NCBI RefSeq assembly: GCF_000577245.1
Contig: NZ_CBYO010000016.1
Span: forward strand, 62,001-126,000
Reading direction: 5' to 3'
From: Paucisalibacillus algeriensis
Lineage (GTDB): Bacteria > Bacillota > Bacilli > Bacillales > Amphibacillaceae
DNA: 64,000 bases
The position numbers and the translations under genes are program-made. Numbering within the stretch: position 1 is the first letter of the stretch; each line of letters opens with the position of its first letter. Positions 7,765 to 16,740 of this stretch are shown in pieces. The notes under the pieces are model-generated. The model was given only the letters and a program-made list of their open reading frames with translations. It ran no database searches and was not told the DNA's origin.

Positions 7765-8781
7765 ATGAAAACGATTACGGAATTAGAAAATTTCTTAACT
7801 ACGCCATCGAATGCATTAATGGAGGATTTAAAGAAAATAGATGGAGATATATTAATTTTAGGTGTTGGAGGTAAAATGGGACCAACTTTAGCCAAATTAG
7901 CAAAGCGTGCTATTGACGAGGCAGGCATTGAGAAGCGTGTCGTTGGAGTATCCCGTTTTTCTTCTGGGAATTTACGAGAAGAATTAGAGGAAGATGGTAT
8001 TGAAACCATTTCATGCGATTTATTAAACGATACAGAACTACAAGCATTACCTAATGTTAAAAATGTTATATATATGGCAGGAAATAAATTTGGAACGGTT
8101 GGAAACGAGCATTTTACATGGGCAATGAATGCTTATCTTCCAGGGAGGTTAGCAGATAAGTTTAAAGACTCACGAATGGTTGCTTTTTCTACAGGAAATG
8201 TCTATCCATTAACCAATGTTCTAACAAATGGCTGTTCGGAAGACCATCCTGTAAACCCTGTTGGTGAATATGCGCAGTCTTGCCTAGGACGTGAACGAGT
8301 ATTAACCAATTTCTCTCGCAAAAATAAAACACCGATGCTACTATTCCGTTTGAATTATGCAATCGATCTCAGGTATGGTGTTTTACTCGAAATTGCAAAA
8401 CAAGTGCAAGAAGGAAAACCAATTGACCTAACGATGGGAAATGTCAATGTCATTTGGCAAGGTGACGCAAACGAATATGCGATTCGTTCCTTATTATATG
8501 TCGACCACCCACCAACCATTTTAAATGTAACAGGTCCAGAGACTCTATCTGTTCGTTGGTTGACAAAAGAATTTGCTAAACGCCTTGGTAAAGAAGCACT
8601 ATTTGTAAATGAAGAATCCGAGAAAGCCTTATTGAATAACTCTTCTAAAGCTCACCAATTATTCGGCTATCCGAAAGTATCGGTTCAAGAAATGATCGAT
8701 ATGGTTGCAGAGTGGGTGGCTAATGATGGTGAGACCATTAATAAACCGACTCATTTTCAGGAAAGAGAAGGAGCATTCTAA
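7765..8781 (+). CDS. NAD-dependent epimerase/dehydratase (extended SDR family)
   Basis: Cytoplasmic short-chain dehydrogenase-like protein, 338 residues, likely acting on a sugar or sugar acid. The Rossmann motif is ILGVGGKMGPTLAKLA (residues about 31-46), followed by NVIYMAGNKFG and VAFSTGNVYPL. The usual YxxxK is seen only in altered form (GEYAQSCLGRERVL), with tyrosine but with arginine where lysine is expected, so activity may deviate. Ribosome site GGGAG precedes the ATG. It is the first gene of the cluster and its stop abuts the next ATG, which implies coupled translation with the DapA-like lyase. Confidence 0.8.
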   Translation: MKTITELENFLTTPSNALMEDLKKIDGDILILGVGGKMGPTLAKLAKRAIDEAGIEKRVVGVSRFSSGNLREELEEDGIETISCDLLNDTELQALPNVKNVIYMAGNKFGTVGNEHFTWAMNAYLPGRLADKFKDSRMVAFSTGNVYPLTNVLTNGCSEDHPVNPVGEYAQSCLGRERVLTNFSRKNKTPMLLFRLNYAIDLRYGVLLEIAKQVQEGKPIDLTMGNVNVIWQGDANEYAIRSLLYVDHPPTILNVTGPETLSVRWLTKEFAKRLGKEALFVNEESEKALLNNSSKAHQLFGYPKVSVQEMIDMVAEWVANDGETINKPTHFQEREGAF

Positions 8782-9837
8782 ATGTTAAAGACAGAATTAA
8801 AAAAAGCATTATTAGAAGGAGCAGTTATTCCAGCGCACCCACTTGCTTTGACAGAGGATAGAAAACTAGACCTACAAGGACAGCGAGCACTTACACGCTA
8901 TTATATTGAAGCGGGAGTTGGAGGGATTGCGGTTGGGGTACATACGACACAGTTCGAAATTCGTGACCCACAATTTAATTTATTTGAAGACGTGCTAAGG
9001 CTTGCAATAGAGGAAATCGTACGAGCGAATGTCCCGGAGAATTTTATTAAAATTGCTGGAATCTGTGGTCCTGTTGAGCAAGCATTGGAAGAAGCAGCTT
9101 TCGCTAAAGAGATTGGTTATGATTTAGGTCTCTTAAGCATGGGGGGTCTTTCGGATTTATCAGAGGAGGCATTAATAGAGCGTACAAAGAAAGTTGCAGC
9201 AGTAATTCCTGTTATAGGCTTTTATTTACAACCAGCTGTTGGAGGGAGAGTTTTCTCGTATGACTTTTGGTGTGAACTTGCTGAGACTCCCAATGTCCAT
9301 GCGATAAAAATTGCCCCATTTAATCGTTATTTAACCACAGATGTTGTCAGGGCTGTCGTAAGTTCTAGCCGTAATGGTGAGATTGCTTTGTATACAGGGA
9401 ATGACGACAATATCATCGCGGATCTACTAACGACTTACAGTTTCAATGTGAATGGTGTAAGAATCGAAAAACGAATTGTTGGTGGATTACTTGGCCATTG
9501 GTCTGTCTGGACAAAACGTGTAGTGGAGACGTTTAGAGAGCTAAACGTTGTACGGGAATCCAAACAGATTCCAACATCCTTATTAACACTAGGACAAGAA
9601 ATTACTGATGCCAATGCAGCATTCTTTGATGCAAAAAATCAATTTAAGGGGTCCATTGCCGGAATTAATGAAGTTTTAAGTCGACAAGGAATTTTGAAAG
9701 GAAATTGGTGTTTACTCGACCGTGAAGTATTGAGTCCTGGCCAATTGGAGGAAATCGACCGCGTATATGCTGCGTATCCACATTTACATGATGATGATTT
9801 TGTGAAGGAAAACATTGCGAAGTGGTTGGAAAGTTAA
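8782..9837 (+). CDS. Dihydrodipicolinate synthase (DapA) family lyase
   Basis: Class I aldolase/lyase of the DapA/N-acetylneuraminate lyase superfamily, 351 residues. The family folds as a TIM barrel and forms a Schiff base between a lysine and a 2-oxo acid. The probable lysine is in VHAIKIAPFNRY (K near residue 176), with the barrel tyrosine region IPVIGFYLQPAVGG upstream. The N-terminus GAVIPAHPLALTEDRKLDLQ fits the start of such lyases. It is longer than DapA (about 290 residues), with extra C-terminal helices. Genomic setting points to cleavage of a 2-oxo-3-deoxy sugar acid rather than lysine synthesis, but the substrate is not known. Confidence 0.8.
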   Translation: MLKTELKKALLEGAVIPAHPLALTEDRKLDLQGQRALTRYYIEAGVGGIAVGVHTTQFEIRDPQFNLFEDVLRLAIEEIVRANVPENFIKIAGICGPVEQALEEAAFAKEIGYDLGLLSMGGLSDLSEEALIERTKKVAAVIPVIGFYLQPAVGGRVFSYDFWCELAETPNVHAIKIAPFNRYLTTDVVRAVVSSSRNGEIALYTGNDDNIIADLLTTYSFNVNGVRIEKRIVGGLLGHWSVWTKRVVETFRELNVVRESKQIPTSLLTLGQEITDANAAFFDAKNQFKGSIAGINEVLSRQGILKGNWCLLDREVLSPGQLEEIDRVYAAYPHLHDDDFVKENIAKWLES

Positions 9838-9855
9838 CCTAAGGGGGGGGTAGGC

Positions 9856-10857
9856 TTGAAAAAAATAGTAGCACAACATAAACAGGTGCAAATCATTGAG
9901 GAAGAGATACCTCTGGTAAAGTCTAACTACATTTTAGTAAAAACATTGTATTCCGCGATTTCTCCTGGTACAGAAATAATGATGCTGGAAGCAAGTGGCG
10001 AACAGGAATTTGCTATGGGATATAATGCCATGGGTGTTGTAGCAGAATGTGGAGAAGGAATTACAGATGTCCAAAAGGGGGATTTGGTAGCATGCTATGG
10101 TGCACCGTACGTTCACCATGCGGAATACCTATTAGTTCCGAAGACGCTGTATGCTAAGGTCCCGGAACATGTCGAGCCAAAGGGAGTAGCACTTTCCGGA
10201 TTAGGTGCGATTGCAATTCATGCATTGCGCATTGCCGATATCCAGTTTGGTGAAACAGCAGTAGTGGTTGGGCTAGGGGTATTAGGTCAGATGATTGCCA
10301 AAATAGCCAATGCAGCAGCGTACAATGTTATTGCTTGTGATTTAAGTAAAGAACGAGCTGCAATGCTAACGGAGCATACTATTAACACCTTTTCCACCCT
10401 TGAAGAAATGGAAGAAGGAATTAATAAGCAAACAAATGGGAATGGTGCAGATGTCGTACTACTTTGCGCAGGTGGAAAGCGATCCCCTCTCACGCGAGAT
10501 TGTTTAAACTGGATACGTAATAAGGGGAAAGTGGTTATCGTTGGTGATCTCGAACCTGATTTTCCTAGGAATCAAATGTTTGCTAAAGAAGCACAGATTC
10601 TTATCTCTCGTGCAGGTGGGCCTGGGCGATATGACAAGGTATACGAACAACAGGCTATCGATTATCCGTATGGACATATCCGGTGGACTGAAGGAAGAAA
10701 TATTGCAGAATATGTTCGTCTTGTAAGTGAAGGACGAATTGATGTAAATCCATTTGTACAAGATGTTATTGGCTTTCACGATGTGCCGGAAGCCTATGAA
10801 GAACTTCGAGATAAACAATCGCCAGTCCTAACGAAAATAATTAACTATATGGAATAG
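9856..10857 (+). CDS. Zinc-type medium-chain alcohol/polyol dehydrogenase-like protein
   Basis: Medium-chain dehydrogenase of 333 residues. The start is TTG 9856 after an unusually G-rich ribosome site (AAGGGGGGGG). The GroES-like catalytic domain is N-terminal (SAISPGTEIMML, MGYNAMGVVAECGEGI, VQKGDLVACYG). The NAD(P)-binding domain holds AVVVGLGVLGQMIAKIA (about residues 135-151). The four-cysteine structural zinc lobe is missing, and the usual catalytic Cys-His pairing is not obvious, so it may be a divergent or non-zinc member. It would oxidise or reduce a sugar alcohol intermediate. It lies 18 bases after the lyase and 13 before a Gfo/Idh/MocA gene, in the same operon. Confidence 0.8.
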   Translation: MKKIVAQHKQVQIIEEEIPLVKSNYILVKTLYSAISPGTEIMMLEASGEQEFAMGYNAMGVVAECGEGITDVQKGDLVACYGAPYVHHAEYLLVPKTLYAKVPEHVEPKGVALSGLGAIAIHALRIADIQFGETAVVVGLGVLGQMIAKIANAAAYNVIACDLSKERAAMLTEHTINTFSTLEEMEEGINKQTNGNGADVVLLCAGGKRSPLTRDCLNWIRNKGKVVIVGDLEPDFPRNQMFAKEAQILISRAGGPGRYDKVYEQQAIDYPYGHIRWTEGRNIAEYVRLVSEGRIDVNPFVQDVIGFHDVPEAYEELRDKQSPVLTKIINYME

Positions 10858-10870
10858 GGGTTTGATTAGA

Positions 10871-11923
10871 ATGAAGAAGGTTCGAGTAGCCATTATTGGA
10901 ATTGGTGCAATAGCAGAATCTACCCATTTACGCTATCTATTGGAAAATGAATCCACTGAAGTAGTTGGATTAGTGGATATGGATGTAATCAGGGCCGAAG
11001 CGGTAGCGAAAAAGAATGGGATTTCTCATTGGTTCCGAACGATAGAAGCGCTATTAGAGAATGTAGAGGTTGATGCGGTATTTATTTGTACGCCAAATTC
11101 AACCCATATTCCAATTGCGAAGAAGGCAGCTGAAAAAGGAGTACATGTTTTTATTGAGAAGCCGATTGGAATTCAAATAGAAGAAGTTGAGGAATATATA
11201 GAGCTTGCAAGGGCGAAAAAGGTGAAGACGATGGTAGGAATGACCCATCGTTTTCGTCGTGAAGCAAGCATTTTAAAATCGTATATCGAACAGGGCGCAT
11301 TTGGGGAGCTTTACTATGTAAAAGCAAAGTTATTCCGTGGACGTGGGACACCAAAAGGATGGTTTACGAATAAAGAGCTTTCCGGTGGTGGAGCTCTAAT
11401 GGATATAGGTGTCCATGTATTAGATCTTTCCTGGTGGTTAATGGGATGCCCTAAGGTCTACGCTATATCAGGAAAGACTATTGGTGCATTAGGAAATTAT
11501 CAAACAAAGTACACGAATTCGTGGGCATCAAAGAATTCTAAACTGAATGTTAACCATGTCTTTGATGTGGATGACTTTTCAGCAGGATGGATTCGATTTC
11601 GAAATGGAGCCGTTTTGAATGTAGATGTTGCCTGGGCTATAAATGGGGAACAAGATGAGGCAATCTCAATTGAACTGTTCGGTGATCAAGGTGGCGCGAA
11701 GCTAAATCCACTTACCATTTATCGAGAAGAAAATGGCATTGTTACCAAAACAGAACCTCATTTTGCAAAAAATGATGTGTTTCAGGATGAAATTAATCAT
11801 TTTATTGATTGCTTGCTTGAGAATAAAGAACCTTTGATAGATGCGGAGCAAGGTTTGGATGTTTTGAAGATGCTGCTTGCTTTGTATAAGTCATCAGATG
11901 AAGAAAGAGAGATAGTGTTTTAG
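10871..11923 (+). CDS. Gfo/Idh/MocA family oxidoreductase
   Basis: NAD(P)-dependent dehydrogenase, 350 residues, with canonical loop VAIIGIGAIAESTH near the N-terminus. The catalytic-domain signature is HVFIEKPIGIQIEEVEEYI (EKP lysine near residue 94). GGGALMDIGVHVLDLSWWLM supplies the conserved D and H. ATG 10871 is used rather than TTG 10862 because AGGGG (10855-10860) sits ten bases upstream. It is a typical inositol/sugar dehydrogenase-like enzyme whose exact sugar cannot be read from sequence. It ends before a 315-bp gap that may mark an operon boundary. Confidence 0.9.
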   Translation: MKKVRVAIIGIGAIAESTHLRYLLENESTEVVGLVDMDVIRAEAVAKKNGISHWFRTIEALLENVEVDAVFICTPNSTHIPIAKKAAEKGVHVFIEKPIGIQIEEVEEYIELARAKKVKTMVGMTHRFRREASILKSYIEQGAFGELYYVKAKLFRGRGTPKGWFTNKELSGGGALMDIGVHVLDLSWWLMGCPKVYAISGKTIGALGNYQTKYTNSWASKNSKLNVNHVFDVDDFSAGWIRFRNGAVLNVDVAWAINGEQDEAISIELFGDQGGAKLNPLTIYREENGIVTKTEPHFAKNDVFQDEINHFIDCLLENKEPLIDAEQGLDVLKMLLALYKSSDEEREIVF

Positions 11924-12238
11924 GTTGATACAACATTTTTCACAGAAACAAGGTGAGGGGATTGAGCGTTGAACCAACCTCATGGATGAAGAGTCGCACG
12001 GGAGGCACAGGAAGTGATGCGAAAGAGGTGCAATTCGTGCAAGTGACACCAACAGTCGCAAGGAGGTACACAAAGTCGCGCTACAACGAGATAGTGGAGT
12101 TAATTTAAGATTATACCACGCAAGAATATGTATTCTCTCTCGATTTTCTATGTAATACGCGCGACTCTACGAATGAGATATTACAATACAATTCAGACAA
12201 AAAAGTAGTATTAAACCATCACTTAAGGAGGAAACAGG
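11924..12238. other. Unexplained 315-bp gap with GC-rich core
   Basis: No recognised gene. The core (about 11975-12095) is richer in G and C than its surroundings and repeats the words AGTCGC, GGAGG and GTGCAA. AGTCGCGC (12075-12082) can pair with a later GCGCGACT (near 12156-12163). An open frame of 51 codons (11953-12108) runs through the core but has no convincing ribosome site. The next gene has its own AAGGAGG (12226-12232). Confidence 0.5.
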
Positions 12239-13291
12239 ATGTTAAAAGTCGGTGTTATTGGAATTGGTTCGATTTCGCAGTTTCATATAGAGCCTTATTT
12301 AGAGAATAAGCGTGTTGAGTTGATTGCGTTTTGTGATTTAAATGAAGAACGATTAGTTGAAAAAGGAAAATTGTATGGGATTGAGAAGCTTTATACAGAT
12401 TATAAGGAGCTTATTGATTCAGCAGACATTGATGCTGTTAGCATTTGTACGTGGAATAATACCCATGCTGAAATAGCTGTTTACGCTTTAGAAGCAGGGA
12501 AACATGTCCTAGTGGAAAAACCATTAAGTATGACAGTTGAAGAAGCAGAAGCTGTTGAAGAAGCACAAAAGAAATCGGGAAAGACTTTGCAGGTTGGATT
12601 TGTCCGTCGTCATGGTGACAATGCAAAGCTCCTTAAGAAATTTATTGAACATGGTGAACTCGGAGAAATATATTATGCGAAAACATCTTGCCTAAGAAGA
12701 TTAGGAAACCCTGGTGGTTGGTTCAGTGATGTTACACGTTCTGGCGGTGGGCCATTAATCGATTTAGGGGTACATATGATTGATATTTGTTGGTATATGA
12801 TGGGTAAACCTCGTCCGGTATCTGTTAGTGGTAATACGTATAAAAAGTTAGGTAATCGTAGTCATATTGAAAATCTTTCATTCTATCAAGCTGCTGACTA
12901 TGATCCTAATTTGAATGATGTAGAAGATTTGACGAATGCTATCATCCGTTTTGAGAATGGTGCTTCAATACTGGTGGATGTGAGCTTTACGTTGCAATTA
13001 AAGAAAGATGAGTTATATGTAAAGCTATTTGGGGATAAAGGTGGAGCGGAAATCGAGCCAGAATTAGCGCTAGTTACGGAAAAGCACAATACAATTTTAA
13101 ACGTTACCCCACAATTGGATAGTTTAAGTTTTGATTTTAATAAAGCATTCCAAAATGAAATTAATCACTTTGTAGCTTGTTGCTTAGATGGTTCTGAGAA
13201 TATCGCACCAGCAAGTGATGGTGTTCAAGTAATGAAAATGTTAACAGCAATCTATGAATCTGCTAGAGCTGGAAAGGAAGTTTATCTATAA
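12239..13291 (+). CDS. Gfo/Idh/MocA family oxidoreductase
   Basis: NAD(P)-dependent dehydrogenase, 350 residues, paralogous to 10871-11923. It carries VGVIGIGSISQFHIEPY, HVLVEKPLSMTVEEAEAVEE and GGGPLIDLGVHMIDICWYMM. The ribosome site AAGGAGG is strong. Its stop codon abuts the start of the FAD oxidoreductase gene, so the two are probably translationally coupled. Coupled oxidation steps on one sugar are plausible but not demonstrated. It differs from the upstream paralogue mainly in the C-terminal substrate domain, suggesting a different substrate or a different position of oxidation. Confidence 0.9.
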   Translation: MLKVGVIGIGSISQFHIEPYLENKRVELIAFCDLNEERLVEKGKLYGIEKLYTDYKELIDSADIDAVSICTWNNTHAEIAVYALEAGKHVLVEKPLSMTVEEAEAVEEAQKKSGKTLQVGFVRRHGDNAKLLKKFIEHGELGEIYYAKTSCLRRLGNPGGWFSDVTRSGGGPLIDLGVHMIDICWYMMGKPRPVSVSGNTYKKLGNRSHIENLSFYQAADYDPNLNDVEDLTNAIIRFENGASILVDVSFTLQLKKDELYVKLFGDKGGAEIEPELALVTEKHNTILNVTPQLDSLSFDFNKAFQNEINHFVACCLDGSENIAPASDGVQVMKMLTAIYESARAGKEVYL

Positions 13292-14863
13292 ATGGAAACA
13301 TTGCAGGTTGATGTCTTGATTACGGGAGGTGGATTAGGTGGTATAGCAGCTGCTTTATCCGCCTGTAGTAAAGGGTTAAAGGTGTTAGTTACCGAAGAAA
13401 CAGATTGGATTGGTGGTCAAGTTACATCCCAGGGTGTACCACCGGATGAACATCCTTGGATGGAGGAATTCGGTAGTACGAGACGTTACCGAACATATCG
13501 GGAAAAGGTACGAGAAGTTTATCACCGTATCTTAGAACATAAAGGGGAAAAGGCTCCCTCAAACCCAGGGAATGGACTCGTTAGTACGATATGCCATGAC
13601 CCAAGGATTACATTACATGTTCTTGAGGAGATGTTGATGCCTTATGTGCTAACGAATCAACTTACCATTTGGAAAAACACGATAGTAGATTCGGTAAAGC
13701 GAGAGGATCGTCAATTAACCGAGGCAATAATCGATAGAGAGGACCATCATGATTCATACCGAGTTGTTGCACCATACTATATTGATGCGACAGAGGCTGG
13801 AGATATGCTACCACTAGCTGGTATGGAGTATGTCACAGGAGCAGAGGCGAAATCAGATACTGGAGAACCACATGCAAGTGAAGAGAAGAACCCTTTGGAT
13901 ATTCAAGCAATTACGTATGTACTAGGGATGGAGTACCGAGAAGGAGAAAACCATGTGATTCCAATGCCTGAGATGTATGATTTCTGGAAGGAATTTCAAC
14001 CGGATTTTTGGCCTGACCGCTATTTAAGCTTCTTTGCGCCACACCCGATTACAAAGGAAAAAAGGAAATACACCTTATTCCGAGAGGATACCGGCTTTCC
14101 ATTGTGGGAGTATCGTAGAATCCCAGATGTAAGTCAGTTCCAATTTCCGTTTAATGCGGGAGACATTACTCTATTAAACTGGCCAATGAATGACTATTTC
14201 TTAGGAAATATTTACGATGTGTCCAAAGAAGAGCTGGAAAAGCATCTTTACGAAGCGAAACAATTAAGCCTTTCTTTATTATATTGGCTACAAACAGAAG
14301 CACCAAGATCCGATGGTGGAACCGGATTTCCAGGACTAATGCTCCGTCCTGATATTTTTGAAACGAAGGATGGATTGGCCAAAGCCCCATATATAAGGGA
14401 GTCTCGTCGGATAAAAGCAGAGTATACCATTGTGGAGCAGGATGTTTCACCAGATTTCAATCCAGGAAAAGTTGGAAAGAAGTATGAGGACCGAGTGGGG
14501 ATTGGCTCCTATAGTATAGACCTTCATCCAAGTATGGCTGGTCGTAATTACTTGGACATCAAAGCACTACCATTTCATATACCGTTAGGTTCGCTAATTC
14601 CTAAGGAAATGGATAATGTGCTAGCAGGTTGCAAAAACATTGGTACCACGCATATTACAAACGGCTGTTATCGTCTACACCCGGTTGAGTGGAATATAGG
14701 GGAAGCATGTGGTGCGTTAGTAGCATTTTGTATCGAGAATCAGGTAGAACCGAAGCAGGTCAGAAATAATTCGGCACTGCTTCATCAATTCCAACAATGT
14801 TTACGTGAGGATGGTTTTGAATTGGAATGGCCGGATGACTTTTATGAACAAGTAGCGAATTAA
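13292..14863 (+). CDS. FAD-dependent oxidoreductase (FAD_oxidored family)
   Basis: Flavoprotein of 523 residues. The N-terminal dinucleotide-binding motif is VLITGGGLGGIAAALSA (residues 8-24), with the acidic end of the second strand at KVLVTEETDWIGGQ. Further family features are PYYIDATEAGDMLPLAGM (near 155-172) and a C-terminal GACKNIGTTHITNG-like stretch (here AGCKNIGTTHITNGCYRL) that closes the FAD site. Members of this family sit in sugar-degradation gene clusters, and their reactions are mostly unassigned. Here it is coupled to the upstream Gfo/Idh/MocA enzyme, and an esterase gene follows after 17 bases. No signal peptide is seen, so it should be cytoplasmic. Confidence 0.85.
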   Translation: METLQVDVLITGGGLGGIAAALSACSKGLKVLVTEETDWIGGQVTSQGVPPDEHPWMEEFGSTRRYRTYREKVREVYHRILEHKGEKAPSNPGNGLVSTICHDPRITLHVLEEMLMPYVLTNQLTIWKNTIVDSVKREDRQLTEAIIDREDHHDSYRVVAPYYIDATEAGDMLPLAGMEYVTGAEAKSDTGEPHASEEKNPLDIQAITYVLGMEYREGENHVIPMPEMYDFWKEFQPDFWPDRYLSFFAPHPITKEKRKYTLFREDTGFPLWEYRRIPDVSQFQFPFNAGDITLLNWPMNDYFLGNIYDVSKEELEKHLYEAKQLSLSLLYWLQTEAPRSDGGTGFPGLMLRPDIFETKDGLAKAPYIRESRRIKAEYTIVEQDVSPDFNPGKVGKKYEDRVGIGSYSIDLHPSMAGRNYLDIKALPFHIPLGSLIPKEMDNVLAGCKNIGTTHITNGCYRLHPVEWNIGEACGALVAFCIENQVEPKQVRNNSALLHQFQQCLREDGFELEWPDDFYEQVAN

Positions 14864-14880
14864 TGTAAGGAGTGTTAGGA

Positions 14881-15855
14881 ATGGGGCGGAAAATTGGTGA
14901 CTATCCAATCGAACAATTATGGACTTATCGTCCAGAACTAACTAATAAACCACAAGACTTCTGGAACTTTTGGGATCAGGAAAAGGAAAATATTTTCAAA
15001 GAATCTCCTTATGTTGAAATTTTATGGAGAAACTATCCTGTTCCCACTGTCGATGTGGCTGATCTCGTTTTAGATAGTTGGGATGGAACACCACTTAAGG
15101 GACTATTAGTAAGGCCAAAGGGTATGGATGAAGTACCTGTCATTCTTGGATATCATGGCTATACCGGTACACGAGGACTACCAGTTGATTATTTGAAATG
15201 GGTTGCCTTAGGAGTTGCTATCGTCATATTTGATGTTCGTGGACAATCAGAATCACCGGATTATGCTGTATATGAGAATGGTAGTCGGGTAGCAGGGTGG
15301 ATGTTAAACGGAATATTTAATCCCAAGAAATATTACTATACCAATGTTTACCGAGATGTTTTAACACAGCTTAACTGGGTTCGTTCAATTGCATTCCCTA
15401 TTCAGGCGACTAGATTAGGAGTTATGGGAGGCTCACAAGGCGGGGGCCTTGCACTTGTAGCAGCAGGGCTAGATGGGAATCTCGACTTTGTGTTATCTGA
15501 TTATCCTTTTTTGGCTCATTTTGAGCGAGCATTAGAAATTGCATTATCCGGTCCTTATATGGAATTTACAAATTACTTTAAATGGAACGATGCGCAATAT
15601 ATCACTCAAGAAAATGTGATGAAGACATTGGGATATGTAGATTGTGTTCATTTTTGTGAACGTATTAAAGCCCCAACGTTAATGTCGATCGGCTTAGAAG
15701 ATACTGTAACACCACCATCAACTGTATTTGCTGCATTTCATTATGTAGCATCAAAAGAAAAGAAGCTAGAAGTCTATCCACAATCTGAACATGAGTTTAA
15801 TGTATTCCATGAAGAAAAGAAACTTGCTTTCGTAGCGGAGAAAATTAGATTATAA
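14881..15855 (+). CDS. Acetyl-xylan esterase / cephalosporin-C deacetylase family hydrolase
   Basis: Alpha/beta hydrolase of 324 residues resembling Bacillus cephalosporin-C deacetylase, a cytoplasmic enzyme removing acetyl groups from short sugars. The nucleophile serine is in GVMGGSQGGGLALVAA (GGSQGG, near residue 184). The acid is in IGLEDTVTPPSTVFAA and the histidine in SEHEFN near the C-terminus. The oxyanion region is LGYHGYTGTRG. ATG 14881 is chosen because TAAGGAGT lies at normal distance; an in-frame GTG at 14872 would overlap that site. Its presence suggests that the imported substrate is O-acetylated. Confidence 0.85.
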   Translation: MGRKIGDYPIEQLWTYRPELTNKPQDFWNFWDQEKENIFKESPYVEILWRNYPVPTVDVADLVLDSWDGTPLKGLLVRPKGMDEVPVILGYHGYTGTRGLPVDYLKWVALGVAIVIFDVRGQSESPDYAVYENGSRVAGWMLNGIFNPKKYYYTNVYRDVLTQLNWVRSIAFPIQATRLGVMGGSQGGGLALVAAGLDGNLDFVLSDYPFLAHFERALEIALSGPYMEFTNYFKWNDAQYITQENVMKTLGYVDCVHFCERIKAPTLMSIGLEDTVTPPSTVFAAFHYVASKEKKLEVYPQSEHEFNVFHEEKKLAFVAEKIRL

Positions 15856-15894
15856 GCGTCTCTTTAAAATAATAAGTGAAGGTGGATGAGAAAA

Positions 15895-16728
15895 ATGAAA
15901 GTAAGTGTCAGTATGTATAGCTTAAATAAAGCAGTGCAAGCAGAGGGGTGGTCTGTTGTCGACTTTATTGCGTATGCAAAACAAATCAACCTTGATGGGG
16001 TAGAACTTCTCGATTTTTATTGGAAAAATGAAGAACAAGAAGTAGAGGAAGTTCTAGCAGCCTTAAAAGAATATAACTTACCTGTTTCCGCCTATGATGT
16101 TACCAATAATTTTGTAAAAGAAACCGCAGAGGAACGTGCAATAGAAGTAGAAAAAATAAACGCTGGGATTCGTATGGCAAAGAAACTAGGTACCAATATT
16201 GTACGTGTTTTCTGTGGGGATTTATCTGGAGGTCTTACCTATGAAGACGGACAGGACTGGATTGTAGAAGGATTGAAAAAAAGTGCTACGTTAGCAGAAA
16301 CGGAAGGTGTTTACCTTGCGATTGAAAATCATGGCTTGTTAGCAGGAAAAAGCGAGCAGGTAAAGGAAATTATTCAGAAGGTTGACAGTCCTTATGTCCG
16401 TTCTACTTTTGATACAGGGAATTTTTTATTAGTACATGAAGAATCGGAAAAGGCATTTGACCGTTTAAAGGAAAAAATTGTCCATGTGCATTTCAAGGAT
16501 TTCCGAGTAAAGGATGCTCAGGATGGAATAATTGGATTTCGTTCAATCCAGGGTGTGGAATTAATCGGTACCATACCGGGTGATGGTCAAGTTAATTTAG
16601 CTTATATTGTGAATGGACTGAAGGAAATTGGCTATGATGGATGGTTATCTATCGAATATGAAGGATATGAGAATCCGAAGCAAGCCAACGAAGAAGCAGT
16701 ACGCCGCTTACGGGAATTATTACAATAA
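15895..16728 (+). CDS. Sugar phosphate isomerase/epimerase family TIM-barrel protein
   Basis: Xylose-isomerase-like TIM barrel of 277 residues (AP-endonuclease-2 superfamily). It has the barrel strand patterns VSVSMYSLNKA, LDGVELLDFYW, YLAIENHGLLAG, STFDTGNFLL and HVHFKDFRVKD. Glu, Asp, His and Glu residues in these segments are expected to bind a divalent metal. ATG 15895 is used because GAAGGTGG directly precedes the earlier ATG 15886. Enzymes of this group isomerise keto sugars or eliminate from 3-keto sugars. Proximity to Gfo/Idh/MocA enzymes fits the latter type of chemistry, which is inference. The next gene starts 12 bases later. Confidence 0.8.
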   Translation: MKVSVSMYSLNKAVQAEGWSVVDFIAYAKQINLDGVELLDFYWKNEEQEVEEVLAALKEYNLPVSAYDVTNNFVKETAEERAIEVEKINAGIRMAKKLGTNIVRVFCGDLSGGLTYEDGQDWIVEGLKKSATLAETEGVYLAIENHGLLAGKSEQVKEIIQKVDSPYVRSTFDTGNFLLVHEESEKAFDRLKEKIVHVHFKDFRVKDAQDGIIGFRSIQGVELIGTIPGDGQVNLAYIVNGLKEIGYDGWLSIEYEGYENPKQANEEAVRRLRELLQ

Positions 16729-16740
16729 GGAGGGGTAAGC

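Noticed and set aside
11953-12108. 51-codon open frame in the 315-bp gap
   Set aside because: No usable ribosome site and unusual composition; kept only as an observation.
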